Both the position numbers and the translations under genes were made by a program. The notes under the pieces were generated by a model. The model was not told where the DNA came from. It ran no database searches and was given only the letters and a program-made list of their open reading frames with translations. From positions 1 to 9,720 of the forward strand of contig NZ_CAMXYE010000055.1 in NCBI RefSeq assembly GCF_947253055.1: 9,720 nt of DNA, in the 5' to 3' direction. Source of the stretch: an uncultured Arcanobacterium sp. (GTDB lineage Bacteria > Actinomycetota > Actinomycetes > Actinomycetales > Actinomycetaceae). This document shows, piece by piece, positions 1 through 5,474 of the stretch (position 1 is the first letter of the stretch; each line of letters starts with the position of its first letter).

Positions 1-47
1 CAAGAAAACACGGTCAACGCTTAAACCACCTGGACCTAATTCCTAGG

Positions 48-59
48 CCACTCCAGTGG
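48..59. repeat. Short inverted repeat upstream of the small membrane gene
   Basis: CCACT-CC-AGTGG forms a 5-bp palindrome 35 bases before the GTG start. It could be an operator half-site pair, but it is short enough to arise by chance. Confidence 0.2.
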
Positions 60-93
60 GGAGCGAAGAAAACGAGGAAAACCCGAATCATGT

Positions 94-318
94 GTGACAC
101 TGGAATACGTGCAAGACGAAACGAGTAAACCTAATCCGCTAGAGCAGGAGCCTTCTGGTGGCGATGGTAAGGCCGTGGTTTACGGAATGATTGCCGGGAT
201 GATGGCCGGCACTGGTCTTGGGTTCATTATGAACAATATTGCCTTAGGGGTAGCTATCGGCACAGGAGTCGGAATCGCGCTAGGGGCAGGCTTGACCGAA
301 ACAAAAGGTTCCAAATAA
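94..318 (+). CDS. Small glycine-zipper-like membrane protein
   Basis: This is a 74-residue protein with a GTG start. A GAGG at 74-77 lies rather far upstream, and the in-frame stop at 37-39 leaves no other start. Residues 1-25 are polar and acidic. They are followed by two short hydrophobic stretches (about 29-45 and 49-66) packed with Gly and Ala in GxxxG spacing, separated by a short MNN turn, and by a charged tail ending in KGSK. This layout is typical of small glycine-zipper membrane proteins, which pack or oligomerise through GxxxG helices in the cytoplasmic membrane. No enzyme motif is visible and the precise family is not recognised. It is convergent with the terminase-like gene, with 24 bases between the two stop codons. 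The hydrophobic pattern makes a real gene likely, and its role is unknown. Confidence 0.6.
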   Translation: MTLEYVQDETSKPNPLEQEPSGGDGKAVVYGMIAGMMAGTGLGFIMNNIALGVAIGTGVGIALGAGLTETKGSK

Positions 319-342
319 TCCCGGGAAACAACTAGGGCGCAT

Positions 343-915
343 CTACGAGCGTGCTTTCAACAACTGCTCCATAACCTCATCACCCGGGGCCGCCCCGGTA
401 TAGTCGCTAGTGCAGTTCGCCCGCACAATCTCAAAAATCTCATACCAATACACGTTTGCCTGTTTACCAAAAGACTGGGACATGGCGACGAACGGGGAGG
501 CGATAGCAGCCCCCGTGGTCGGGTGCTTGCCGAGCAAACCGAACTTGGAGATCGCCTTCTCACACTGCACATACCGGGCAAATGCCTGGGCGTAGGCCTC
601 AATCAGCCGCTTAGAAACAAACCTCGTGCAGCCACGCTCATCAAGCCAGCGCCACGTCTCCCGATACACAATGTCCGCGCCCAGCGGTTTGCCATCGCGC
701 TGCACCTCCGACAGATACTCGGCAGGCTCCGGCATCACCTCACCAGCAAGCACCGCGCCCGCGCCAACATCTGCGCCCTCGAAATCGAAAGGGCTCGCTA
801 GCGAATCTTCCAGGCGAGTAGCAGGCAGACCCTTGGCGAGTTTCTCATTGAGCGGGTCGGGTTTCGCGCCCGCCCTCACGCGGCGCCCACCGCGATTAGT
901 TCTGCCTTTCGCCAC
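343..915 (-). CDS. P27-family phage terminase small subunit, orphan copy
   Basis: This is a 190-residue protein starting at GTG 915, with a weak AAGG about ten bases upstream. The small subunit of a phage terminase recognises viral DNA and hands it to the large ATPase-nuclease subunit for packaging into the prohead. Features I recognise from this group are a basic Lys/Arg-rich N-terminus (residues 1-20), the PEPAEYLSEVQRDGKPLGA segment followed by IYRETWRWLDERGC, the alpha-helical AYAQAFARYVQCEKAISKFG stretch, and GKHPTTGAAIASPF. The end, with CTSDYTGAAPGDEVMEQLL, is also typical. Length is normal and no stop interrupts it. No large terminase, portal or capsid gene is next to it: its 3' side holds the glycine-rich gene on the other strand. 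It is therefore a remnant of, or cargo from, an integrated phage or satellite. The assignment is from remembered family features, not a search. Confidence 0.7.
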   Translation of the reverse strand: MAKGRTNRGGRRVRAGAKPDPLNEKLAKGLPATRLEDSLASPFDFEGADVGAGAVLAGEVMPEPAEYLSEVQRDGKPLGADIVYRETWRWLDERGCTRFVSKRLIEAYAQAFARYVQCEKAISKFGLLGKHPTTGAAIASPFVAMSQSFGKQANVYWYEIFEIVRANCTSDYTGAAPGDEVMEQLLKARS

Positions 916-944
916 TGAAATAAGCCTTACTGTTAAAATATAAT
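915..944 (+). promoter_or_regulatory. Sigma-70-type promoter, possibly for a leaderless mRNA
   Basis: A perfect -10 hexamer TATAAT lies at 939-944. A partial -35 (CTGAAA, 915-920, four of six matches to TTGACA) sits 18 bases upstream. Transcription would begin near 951-952, which coincides with an in-frame ATG at 952. The promoter occupies the 30-base gap between the divergent terminase-like and membrane-protein genes, so it may also affect expression in the other direction. Confidence 0.5.
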
Positions 945-951
945 TTTGAAA

Positions 952-1599
952 ATGGTTCGAGAGATTTTGGTAAGTATGCGGACAAATCGTACGTATTTCA
1001 ATCGCAGCGCTGTATGGCTGTGTTTTCTGCTTGCCTCCCTGCTGGGTCTTCTCATGTTTCTAGCGCAGGTTTATTATTCAAAAGGTAGTGTGCTACGGGG
1101 CGCGCCTATCCTGCTAATAGGAAAACCTGTCAATATTCTTTTACTTCCTGCCACTATTTACCTAGTTGTGTCAGTTTTAGCTTTAATCTTGCTTATCGCT
1201 ACGCTGAAGCAAACAAATAGTGACATTAAAAAGAGATGGGTAAAAGTAATTCTCATGGTTGCGTTTCTTACAGGCACAGTAGCTTTTGCAGGGACTGTCA
1301 TTAACATGGATAGTTACGGCATAGTTCCTTCTAAGCAAGGCGCTACCAATTGTCGGGTTATCTATTCGTGGGGAAATAGCGCGATGTATCACAGGTTTGG
1401 GCGATTCTATACCGTGTCGAACAATTTTCATCTTGGCGTTAAAACGCCGTATTCGTGGTCAGCCAAAGGCTCAGGAAAAATAGATGACACCGCTTGGGAA
1501 GTGCGCTGGGAATCAGGAATCGGGACACTCCGCACTTATTCGAGTATCGGAATAGACCCTGACACAGATATCCCAGCGCGCTTCACCTGCGACGAGTGA
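952..1599 (+). CDS. Three-span membrane protein of unknown function
   Basis: About 215 residues from ATG 952. Other in-frame starts are TTG 946 and ATG 976, the latter preceded by GAGAG at 959-963. I chose 952 because the TATAAT box puts the transcript start at that point, and 976 is the main alternative. Counted from 952, hydrophobic segments lie at about residues 20-42, 58-86 and 95-116. A roughly 100-residue polar C-terminal domain follows with only two cysteines (in the TNCRV and FTCDE regions), rich in Trp, Tyr, Ser and Gly. Given three membrane helices, that domain would be exported if the N-terminus is cytoplasmic, and the two cysteines might then pair. I recognise no family. Base composition looks AT-richer than the core genes further right, which fits an acquired gene. 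Its neighbours give no functional clue. Confidence 0.6.
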   Translation: MVREILVSMRTNRTYFNRSAVWLCFLLASLLGLLMFLAQVYYSKGSVLRGAPILLIGKPVNILLLPATIYLVVSVLALILLIATLKQTNSDIKKRWVKVILMVAFLTGTVAFAGTVINMDSYGIVPSKQGATNCRVIYSWGNSAMYHRFGRFYTVSNNFHLGVKTPYSWSAKGSGKIDDTAWEVRWESGIGTLRTYSSIGIDPDTDIPARFTCDE

Positions 1600-1626
1600 A
1601 TGTGCTTTAGCCTTTACTTAGACACG

Positions 1627-1644
1627 TTGCATAGATGTATGCAA
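1627..1644. repeat. Perfect 7-bp hairpin after the membrane-protein gene
   Basis: TTGCATA-GATG-TATGCAA begins 27 bases after the TGA of the upstream gene. No T tract follows, so it is either a weak terminator or 3' stabilising hairpin, or a palindromic protein-binding site. Confidence 0.35.
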
Positions 1645-1839
1645 GACGATTCGCTTCGCTTTGATCAGGCAAACGATTAGCATGAGCAGCCATAGTGAGC
1701 GAACCTCCCAGCTCTCGCAGAAGTAGACGGCCAGCTGCGCGTACTGGATCTCAAACGCGAACACGTACGCCAAGCCATCCGCCAAGCTGGGGAAGCTAAA
1801 ATGCTCTACGCCTCGGATCTCGCACATGACTACCAGTAG
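1639..1839 (+). pseudogene. Decayed coding remnant, unidentified
   Basis: One plus-strand frame reads as coding-like from the ATG at 1639 (MQDDSLRFDQAND), but is broken by stops at 1678-1680, 1693-1695 and 1696-1698. It then stays open for 46 codons from 1699 to a TAG at 1837-1839. The open part reads like a normal soluble protein, with segments such as EVDGQLRVLDLKREHVRQ and AKMLYASDLAHDYQ, and has balanced charged and hydrophobic residues. No start codon at a usable position serves it. The antisense frame is open too, but its composition looks like a shadow. I cannot name the parent family. Together with the neighbouring orphan phage gene this suggests a degrading mobile region. Confidence 0.3.
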
Positions 1840-2053
1840 AAAATAGAAAAAGGAGCTAAGAAGTCTGTTCACTCTACAAACTTTTTAGCGCCAGCAACAC
1901 TTTTTAGCGTCTCCGCCCAAGCACGCACCCACTAGCTGAAATCAGCCTCAGGCACGTCGTCTCGATGACCCTAGCAGAGGCAAGCGAGCGCGCGAGTGAA
2001 ACCCAGAAATCTGCGCTGACAAGCCAAACCGCCCCTCCGCGCAACATAAAAAC
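1840..2053. other. Gene-poor stretch with debris
   Basis: No convincing gene is visible in these 214 bases. A good Shine-Dalgarno-like AAAAAGGAG at 1847-1855 has no start codon at normal distance, which is consistent with a lost gene. An 11-base direct repeat follows at 1880-1909. A short Ala/Ser/Thr-rich reading frame begins at ATG 1965 but runs on through hairpins and the tRNA gene, so it is not credible as a protein. Confidence 0.4.
1880..1909. repeat. Direct repeat, 11 bp, two copies
   Basis: ACTTTTTAGCG occurs at 1880-1890 and again at 1899-1909, a 19-base period that places both copies on nearly the same DNA face (just under two turns). It could be a pair of protein-binding sites or leftover sequence. 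Confidence 0.35.
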
Positions 2054-2086
2054 AGGACGCTCACTTTGTAGCAAAATGAGCGTCCT
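2054..2086 (-). terminator. Strong hairpin with T tract, intrinsic terminator on the minus strand
   Basis: AGGACGCTCA (2054-2063) pairs perfectly with TGAGCGTCCT (2077-2086). After one mismatch, four more pairs close a three-base loop. Read on the minus strand the stem is followed by GTTTTTATG, the signature of a Rho-independent terminator. It would stop minus-strand transcripts that pass the tRNA gene. Confidence 0.6.
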
Positions 2087-2096
2087 AATGGTACTA

Positions 2097-2116
2097 GTAA
2101 TCCCTGCCGGGATTAC
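2097..2116. repeat. Perfect 8-bp hairpin
   Basis: GTAATCCC-TGCC-GGGATTAC has a perfect 8-bp stem with a four-base loop. It lies between two terminator-like hairpins. No T tract adjoins it, so its role is unclear. Confidence 0.5.
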
Positions 2117-2141
2117 GCACTATTTCGTCGTCCTTACTAAT

Positions 2142-2163
2142 GAAAAAGCCCGAAGGCTTTTTC
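2142..2163 (-). terminator. Terminator of tRNA-Ala, potentially bidirectional
   Basis: GAAAAAGCC-CGAA-GGCTTTTTC has a 9-bp stem and a stable four-base CGAA (plus) or TTCG (minus) loop. It begins 18 bases beyond the encoded CCA end of the tRNA. The A/T arms supply a U run on either strand, so it can end transcription in both directions. The UUCG loop read on the minus strand is especially stable. Confidence 0.7.
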
Positions 2164-2180
2164 ACCGTTCGGACTCCTCA

Positions 2181-2256
2181 TGGTGGAGCATAGGGGATTC
2201 GAACCCCTGACCTCATCATTGCGAACGATGCGCGCTACCAACTGCGCCAATGCCCC
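2181..2256 (-). tRNA. tRNA-Ala, anticodon CGC
   Basis: Read on the minus strand this folds as a full 76-base tRNA. The acceptor stem GGGGCAT pairs with ATGCTCC and contains the G3-U70 wobble that identifies alanine tRNA. The anticodon loop TTCGCAA carries CGC, which reads GCG codons. The T arm contains GGTTCGAATCC. The discriminator base is A, and CCA is encoded at 2181-2183. A terminator hairpin follows directly. The 3' end borders the accessory region, and tRNA 3' ends are common targets of site-specific integrases. Confidence 0.95.
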
Positions 2257-2465
2257 AATGCCTATTTATGCTACCACGGAAGTTTTCCACTGCACTACTT
2301 CCGGGATTAAGAGGCGAGAAAAACCACACAGCACCGCGTTTTTCTCTTATCTTTTCTCTTATATTTTTCTCGCAATTCCTAGGAGCTTCACTCATAATTT
2401 TCTAGCGCTTTTTCGCGCCGGAAAATTATTTTCTGGAGTATTACTAGGAAAAATACCAAAAGATA
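2257..2465. other. Non-coding gap between the sepX-like gene and tRNA-Ala, rich in inverted repeats
   Basis: No gene is seen. The stretch holds three inverted repeats: CGGAAGT (2277-2283) with ACTTCCG (2297-2303), GAGAAAAAC (2316-2324) with GTTTTTCTC (2338-2346), and a long hairpin at 2394-2429. Between them is a pyrimidine-rich run in which TTTTCTCTTAT occurs twice (about 2340-2362). The tRNA promoter must lie at the left end of this gap, read on the minus strand. A CATAAAT about ten bases before the tRNA is a possible -10. Confidence 0.4.
2394..2429 (-). terminator. Long hairpin after the sepX-like gene, probable terminator
   Basis: ATAATTTTC (2394-2402) pairs with GAAAATTAT (2421-2429), and inside it GCGC (2405-2408) pairs with GCGC (2415-2418) around a six-base loop, with one T-G wobble and one mismatch between the two blocks. 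It begins 36 bases after the stop codon of the minus-strand gene. The AT-rich outer arm could supply the U run, but no separate T tract follows. Confidence 0.45.
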
Positions 2466-3524
2466 CTAGGCGCGCCGGCGAGCTAATAGATCGTCAAGAG
2501 TATTACCACTACCCAGCAAATCTAGGCGTGATTCTTCCGATCCGCTCATCTCCGGTGCAGCATGCGCTGCCGCTACTTCGGCATTGCCGATTCGCTCTCC
2601 TGGGCGCTGCGGACGATACGGGACGGCCGCTTCTGCCACCGGACTCGGCTCATAGGGCTTTACGGTACGTTTCTGTATCGGCTCTCCCACCTGCCCGAGC
2701 GCACGCCCCTTTCCTTTCAAGGTATAGCTAGGCTTTGCGATTGCTGCAGAGCGAGATGCAGCAGCCAGCTGTTCTTTCGCCGCGCTGCCTGATTCAGTGC
2801 GCGCCGCCTTTTCCGAACGAGAACGGGAAGCATATTGACGCGAAGGAGTAGCCGCTTCTTGCTCCGAAAGAGTAGATGCCGATAATTGCGCCCGCGCCGC
2901 CGTTATGCGTGCCATCTTTTGCCCAGCCGGCACTCTTCGGCGCGCCGGTGCGATACTGCGGGAACGCTGCGCGCGCGCTTTCGGTGCTCCGTGCGCACCC
3001 AAAATTTCGTCACTCCGCGCAATTATTTCTTGGTCTTTTAGCGTTTCCTGACCCCAAACTTGCTGGAAATGACGCAGAGCAACTCCATATCCCAAGCTCA
3101 AAACAGTGCATATAACCGGCACTGCCCAAGAAAGCACCGATACTAGCAGCAGAACCCACGCTAAAAGCGTGATTCCTAGCAGAGCTGCCCCACCTAGCAC
3201 AGCTCGGCTTCTATATACAGAACGGCGCACAATTCGCGCGCGAGCCCGTGCTCTTCCGCGCGCTACTGCACGTAAATCACGGGGTTTTTCCCGTGGTGCC
3301 GGTTTTTCAGCCATTGCCTTGCGCTCCCTTATAAAAATAGTCCCGTATTCATGGCGTTCATTTACTGCCGCTGTAGGCACTGTATGAAGCAAACGCAACT
3401 GCGCTGAATATTTTTCTTCGCTGTGTACTTCGTTGAGCACACTACGCCGCTGCCACAGAGCCGGAGCCAGATAGAGAAGAATCAGCACCACTGCGACTGC
3501 AATTGCTAAACCTTCTCCACCCAT
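2466..3524 (-). CDS. sepX: SepX/GlpR-like cell-division membrane protein
   Basis: This is a 352-residue protein from ATG 3524. Residues 5-20 form a membrane helix, followed by PALWQRRSVLNE and KYSAQLRLLHTV (38-49). That start (one helix, then an R/Y-S-x-x-LRLL stretch) is what I recognise in the actinobacterial SepX/GlpR group. Two more helices lie at about 108-127 and 129-149. Residues 175-320 are a low-complexity Ala/Arg/Ser/Pro-rich cytoplasmic region, and the end TLDDLLARRRA matches the conserved tail as I recall it. In Streptomyces SepX supports septation. In Corynebacterium GlpR is the membrane receptor for the MoeA-like Glp, which links to FtsZ. Upstream of the ATG no good ribosome site is seen; a TATAGC ends 8 bases before it, so a leaderless start is possible. 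The gene is divergent from 5-FCL, and the usual glp and rimJ neighbours are not present here. The family call is from layout and memory. Confidence 0.6.
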   Translation of the reverse strand: MGGEGLAIAVAVVLILLYLAPALWQRRSVLNEVHSEEKYSAQLRLLHTVPTAAVNERHEYGTIFIRERKAMAEKPAPREKPRDLRAVARGRARARARIVRRSVYRSRAVLGGAALLGITLLAWVLLLVSVLSWAVPVICTVLSLGYGVALRHFQQVWGQETLKDQEIIARSDEILGAHGAPKARAQRSRSIAPARRRVPAGQKMARITAARAQLSASTLSEQEAATPSRQYASRSRSEKAARTESGSAAKEQLAAASRSAAIAKPSYTLKGKGRALGQVGEPIQKRTVKPYEPSPVAEAAVPYRPQRPGERIGNAEVAAAHAAPEMSGSEESRLDLLGSGNTLDDLLARRRA

Positions 3525-3745
3525 ACTTTTACGCTATAAAACTCTACTCTTTTCCGCAGTATCCCCGCGGCGGTGTGTTGCTCGCTTTTCCTCATTCTAA
3601 GAACGAAAAGTGTCACTCCGTTATCATGATTCACAATACTCCCGCAGATATATTTTCAGGCGGGTACACTCGCTTATGGCAAGATAAAATATTTAAGAAA
3701 ATAAAATATAAATACCGACCCGCGATAAATTAATCGGAGCAGGAA
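3525..3745. promoter_or_regulatory. Divergent AT-rich promoter region between the sepX-like gene and 5-FCL
   Basis: This 221-base gap separates two divergent genes and holds no credible protein. The part from about 3645 to 3735 is strongly AT-rich, with -10-like hexamers TAAAAT (3685-3690) and TATAAA (3707-3712) facing the 5-FCL gene. No convincing -35 partner is visible. On the minus side a TATAGC sits close to the start of the sepX-like gene. The ribosome site for 5-FCL, GGAGCAGGA, ends two bases before its ATG. Confidence 0.35.
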
Positions 3746-4372
3746 ATGGCGCATTCTTCTTTACACCTACCTAATATCGAGGATCTAGAAGAAGAGGACG
3801 CCAAGCAACTATTGCGCGCCGCAGTGCGCGAGCATCGCCGGCAGCGCAGCGAAAAATCTCGCCAAGACCTCTCCCAATTATGGATAAGTACGGTACTAGA
3901 TTTTTTGGGCGATGCTAAGACAGTAGCGGGATTCGTTTCCACTGAATTTGAACCACAAACTTTCGATTTATGTACGATGATTGCCGACAGCGGAAAACAG
4001 CTACTGCTGCCGAAACTCGGGCCCGGGCTCACCCGCTCCTGGGGATTTTTCAAGGGGCGCGACGACTTGACGCAGATGGCGCCGGGGCGTCCGCCCGAGC
4101 CCACCGGCCCAGCATTTGATAACGAAGTACTCGCCAGCGTAGATGCCTTAATTATGCCGGCGTTACTCGTATCGCGTTTCGGCGAACGTCTCGGGCAAGG
4201 AGGTGGATGGTACGACCGCGCCCTAAAAGCGGCTAAACCGGGCACGCGGATTGGCGCAATGATATATCCGGAAGAGTACGTAGATTTCCGGTTGCCGCAG
4301 AACGACCTCGATATGCTCATCCCCTACGTATTACTACCAAAGCAAATAATTACCACGGCCATAGCTGCCTAG
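3746..4372 (+). CDS. 5-formyltetrahydrofolate cyclo-ligase (5-FCL)
   Basis: This 208-residue cytosolic enzyme uses ATP to convert 5-formyl-THF to 5,10-methenyl-THF, recycling a stored or inhibitory folate into one-carbon metabolism. The N-terminal helix AKQLLRAAVREHRRQRS (19-35) corresponds to the basic ATP-phosphate-binding start of the family. VSTEFEPQTFDL (64-75) and KQLLLPKLGPG (84-94) match the substrate-side core. The signature GERLGQGGGWYDRAL (146-160) is essentially the family's G-x-RLG-x-GGGYYDR with Trp for the first Tyr. The C-terminus has LPQNDLDML where relatives usually have a His-Asp pair, a mild departure. ATG 3746 has a good ribosome site. It leads the same-strand row with the SAF gene and mscL, but a 227-base gap follows, so a single transcript is uncertain. 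Confidence 0.93.
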   Translation: MAHSSLHLPNIEDLEEEDAKQLLRAAVREHRRQRSEKSRQDLSQLWISTVLDFLGDAKTVAGFVSTEFEPQTFDLCTMIADSGKQLLLPKLGPGLTRSWGFFKGRDDLTQMAPGRPPEPTGPAFDNEVLASVDALIMPALLVSRFGERLGQGGGWYDRALKAAKPGTRIGAMIYPEEYVDFRLPQNDLDMLIPYVLLPKQIITTAIAA

Positions 4373-4409
4373 GGTTGCCACACTTTTCTATCGCTCGCGT
4401 ATTTTCTTA

Positions 4410-4464
4410 GCTTTTGCGCGGCTTTTGCGCGGCTTTCGCACAGCCTTTGCACAGCTTTCGCACC
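4410..4464. repeat. Five 11-bp tandem repeats
   Basis: Five head-to-tail 11-base units read GCTTTTGCGCG, GCTTTTGCGCG, GCTTTCGCACA, GCCTTTGCACA and GCTTTCGCACC. The first two are identical and the rest drift. The period is about one helical turn, so every unit faces the same side of the DNA. They lie 37 bases after the 5-FCL stop and 135 bases before the SAF gene. Confidence 0.75.
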
Positions 4465-4599
4465 CTCGCGCAAGTTCCTAGCCTTAGCTCCCGCACGGCT
4501 TTCACGCCTTAGTTTTCCACTAGCGCAGAAACCGGCGAGCTTTTCCCCAGATTTCTGGTACCTACTTCTAGGAGCCAAACCTTTTTCCAGAATCTAAGT

Positions 4600-5409
4600 A
4601 TGAAGAAATCAGCACTGCGCGCGCAGCGAACTACTTTACCTGTGCGCGCCTTTATCTGGAGATGGAAATGGGTAGGGATTGCCCTTCTCCTAGCTTTACT
4701 TTTACAAAGTGGTTGGACGGCTTTTACTGATTTACGCCCTGGTACAGTGCAAGTTGCGGTGACGAAAAAGGCTCTCTACACCGGAGCGGAATTGACGGCG
4801 GGAGATTTAGAGATGGTGGCGGTGCCCGTAAATATGGCACCGGCGTCGAGCATAAAAAATATCCAAGAAGTACTCGGGAAATCACTTATTACACCGTTAC
4901 CTCCGGGAATCCCTCTCGCTGCCGAGATGCTATTAGATGGAAGTCTCCGCGAGCATGCACCGCCGGGGATGGTGATAATTGCGTTAGCGCTTAGCAATGC
5001 AGCGATACCGGATATGTTGCAAATAGGCGACCGAATCGATCTCTATGCAATCGGAAAAAACTATAAATCTTTGGCGGCAGCTGGAACTGCTGGAACTGCT
5101 GAAACTGGTGAAACTAGTGGAGTTACTGAAACAGGAGCAAAAACAGATTCCGATAGAGAAGAGAGCAGCAATAGCGATAGTAGTGCTAGTAATAGCAGCA
5201 CTATCCGAAAAAATGCCCAAATACTGAGCAGGGGGGCGATAGTGGTCAGTAAAATGAAAAAATATTCTGATTCCTTGCTGGGGAAACCGCTTCCCGATAA
5301 CGAAAATAGCTTACTCGTAGCGGTAGCTGAAGCAGATGCCCCCGCAGTCCTATCTGCCCAGGTAGAGGCACCTCTCTTTCCGGTTTTGAATACCGGTACT
5401 GCTCCGTAA
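4600..5409 (+). CDS. SAF-domain protein, CpaB/RcpC-like, membrane-anchored
   Basis: This is a 269-residue protein. A basic N-terminus precedes one membrane helix (23-42), then comes a SAF domain (about 51-113, with VAVTKKALYTGAELTAGDL and PLPPGIPLAAEML). An RcpC-like segment follows (121-152, ending in MLQIGDRIDLYAIG) and resumes at 205-262. The two halves of this segment are split by a roughly 50-residue linker rich in Gly, Thr, Glu, Ser and Asn. In pilus systems CpaB/RcpC helps assemble Flp pili at the envelope, but no pilus gene is nearby. Copies in this 5-FCL to mscL neighbourhood are of uncertain function. ATG 4600 has only a poor ribosome site, and no better in-frame start is apparent. 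Part of the linker is built from 9-bp DNA repeats (5080-5133), so its length may vary between strains. Confidence 0.8.
   Translation: MKKSALRAQRTTLPVRAFIWRWKWVGIALLLALLLQSGWTAFTDLRPGTVQVAVTKKALYTGAELTAGDLEMVAVPVNMAPASSIKNIQEVLGKSLITPLPPGIPLAAEMLLDGSLREHAPPGMVIIALALSNAAIPDMLQIGDRIDLYAIGKNYKSLAAAGTAGTAETGETSGVTETGAKTDSDREESSNSDSSASNSSTIRKNAQILSRGAIVVSKMKKYSDSLLGKPLPDNENSLLVAVAEADAPAVLSAQVEAPLFPVLNTGTAP
5080..5133 (+). repeat. 9-bp in-frame tandem repeat inside the SAF gene
   Basis: Six 9-base units begin GCTGGAACT, GCTGGAACT, GCTGAAACT, GGTGAAACT and then drift. They encode tripeptides AGT, AGT, AET, GET, SGV and TET (residues 161-178). Gain or loss of a unit would keep the frame and only change linker length. 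Confidence 0.75.
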
Positions 5410-5462
5410 AATTCTTGCTCAGGAGCTCATCATGCATAGAGTGTTAAAATTTAATACGCAAC

Positions 5463-5470
5463 AGAGGAGG
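5463..5470 (+). promoter_or_regulatory. Strong ribosome binding site of mscL
   Basis: AGAGGAGG ends four bases before ATG 5475, the best Shine-Dalgarno match in the window. It fixes the mscL start. AT-rich TAAAAT (5445-5450) just upstream could be a -10, but no -35 partner is clear. Confidence 0.8.
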
Positions 5471-5474
5471 AAAA

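Noticed and set aside
1618..1872. 84-codon minus-strand frame with hydrophobic stretches
   Set aside because: It is antisense to a more protein-like remnant, and its Phe/Leu/Val-rich composition is typical of a shadow. No ribosome site was noted.
1965..2731. Two overlapping plus-strand reading frames across the tRNA, one beginning MVEHRGFEPLTSSLR
   Set aside because: The HRGFEPLTSSLR and IGDSNP peptides are the classic false translations of the antisense strand of a tRNA gene. The frames also cross hairpins and the sepX-like gene.
3730..4320. 196-codon minus-strand frame
   Set aside because: It is antisense to the clearly identified 5-FCL gene, with Ser/Arg-rich shadow composition.
4410..4464. 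CRISPR array
   Set aside because: The units are 11 bp and contiguous, with no spacers.
4369..4578. 69-codon minus-strand frame in the 5-FCL/SAF gap
   Set aside because: Its Lys/Arg/Ala content comes from the 11-bp repeats, whose period is not a multiple of three. There is no ribosome site or conserved motif.
4373..4599. FmdB-type zinc-ribbon gene expected between 5-FCL and mscL in some actinobacteria
   Set aside because: No frame here shows the CxxC pairs of that family.
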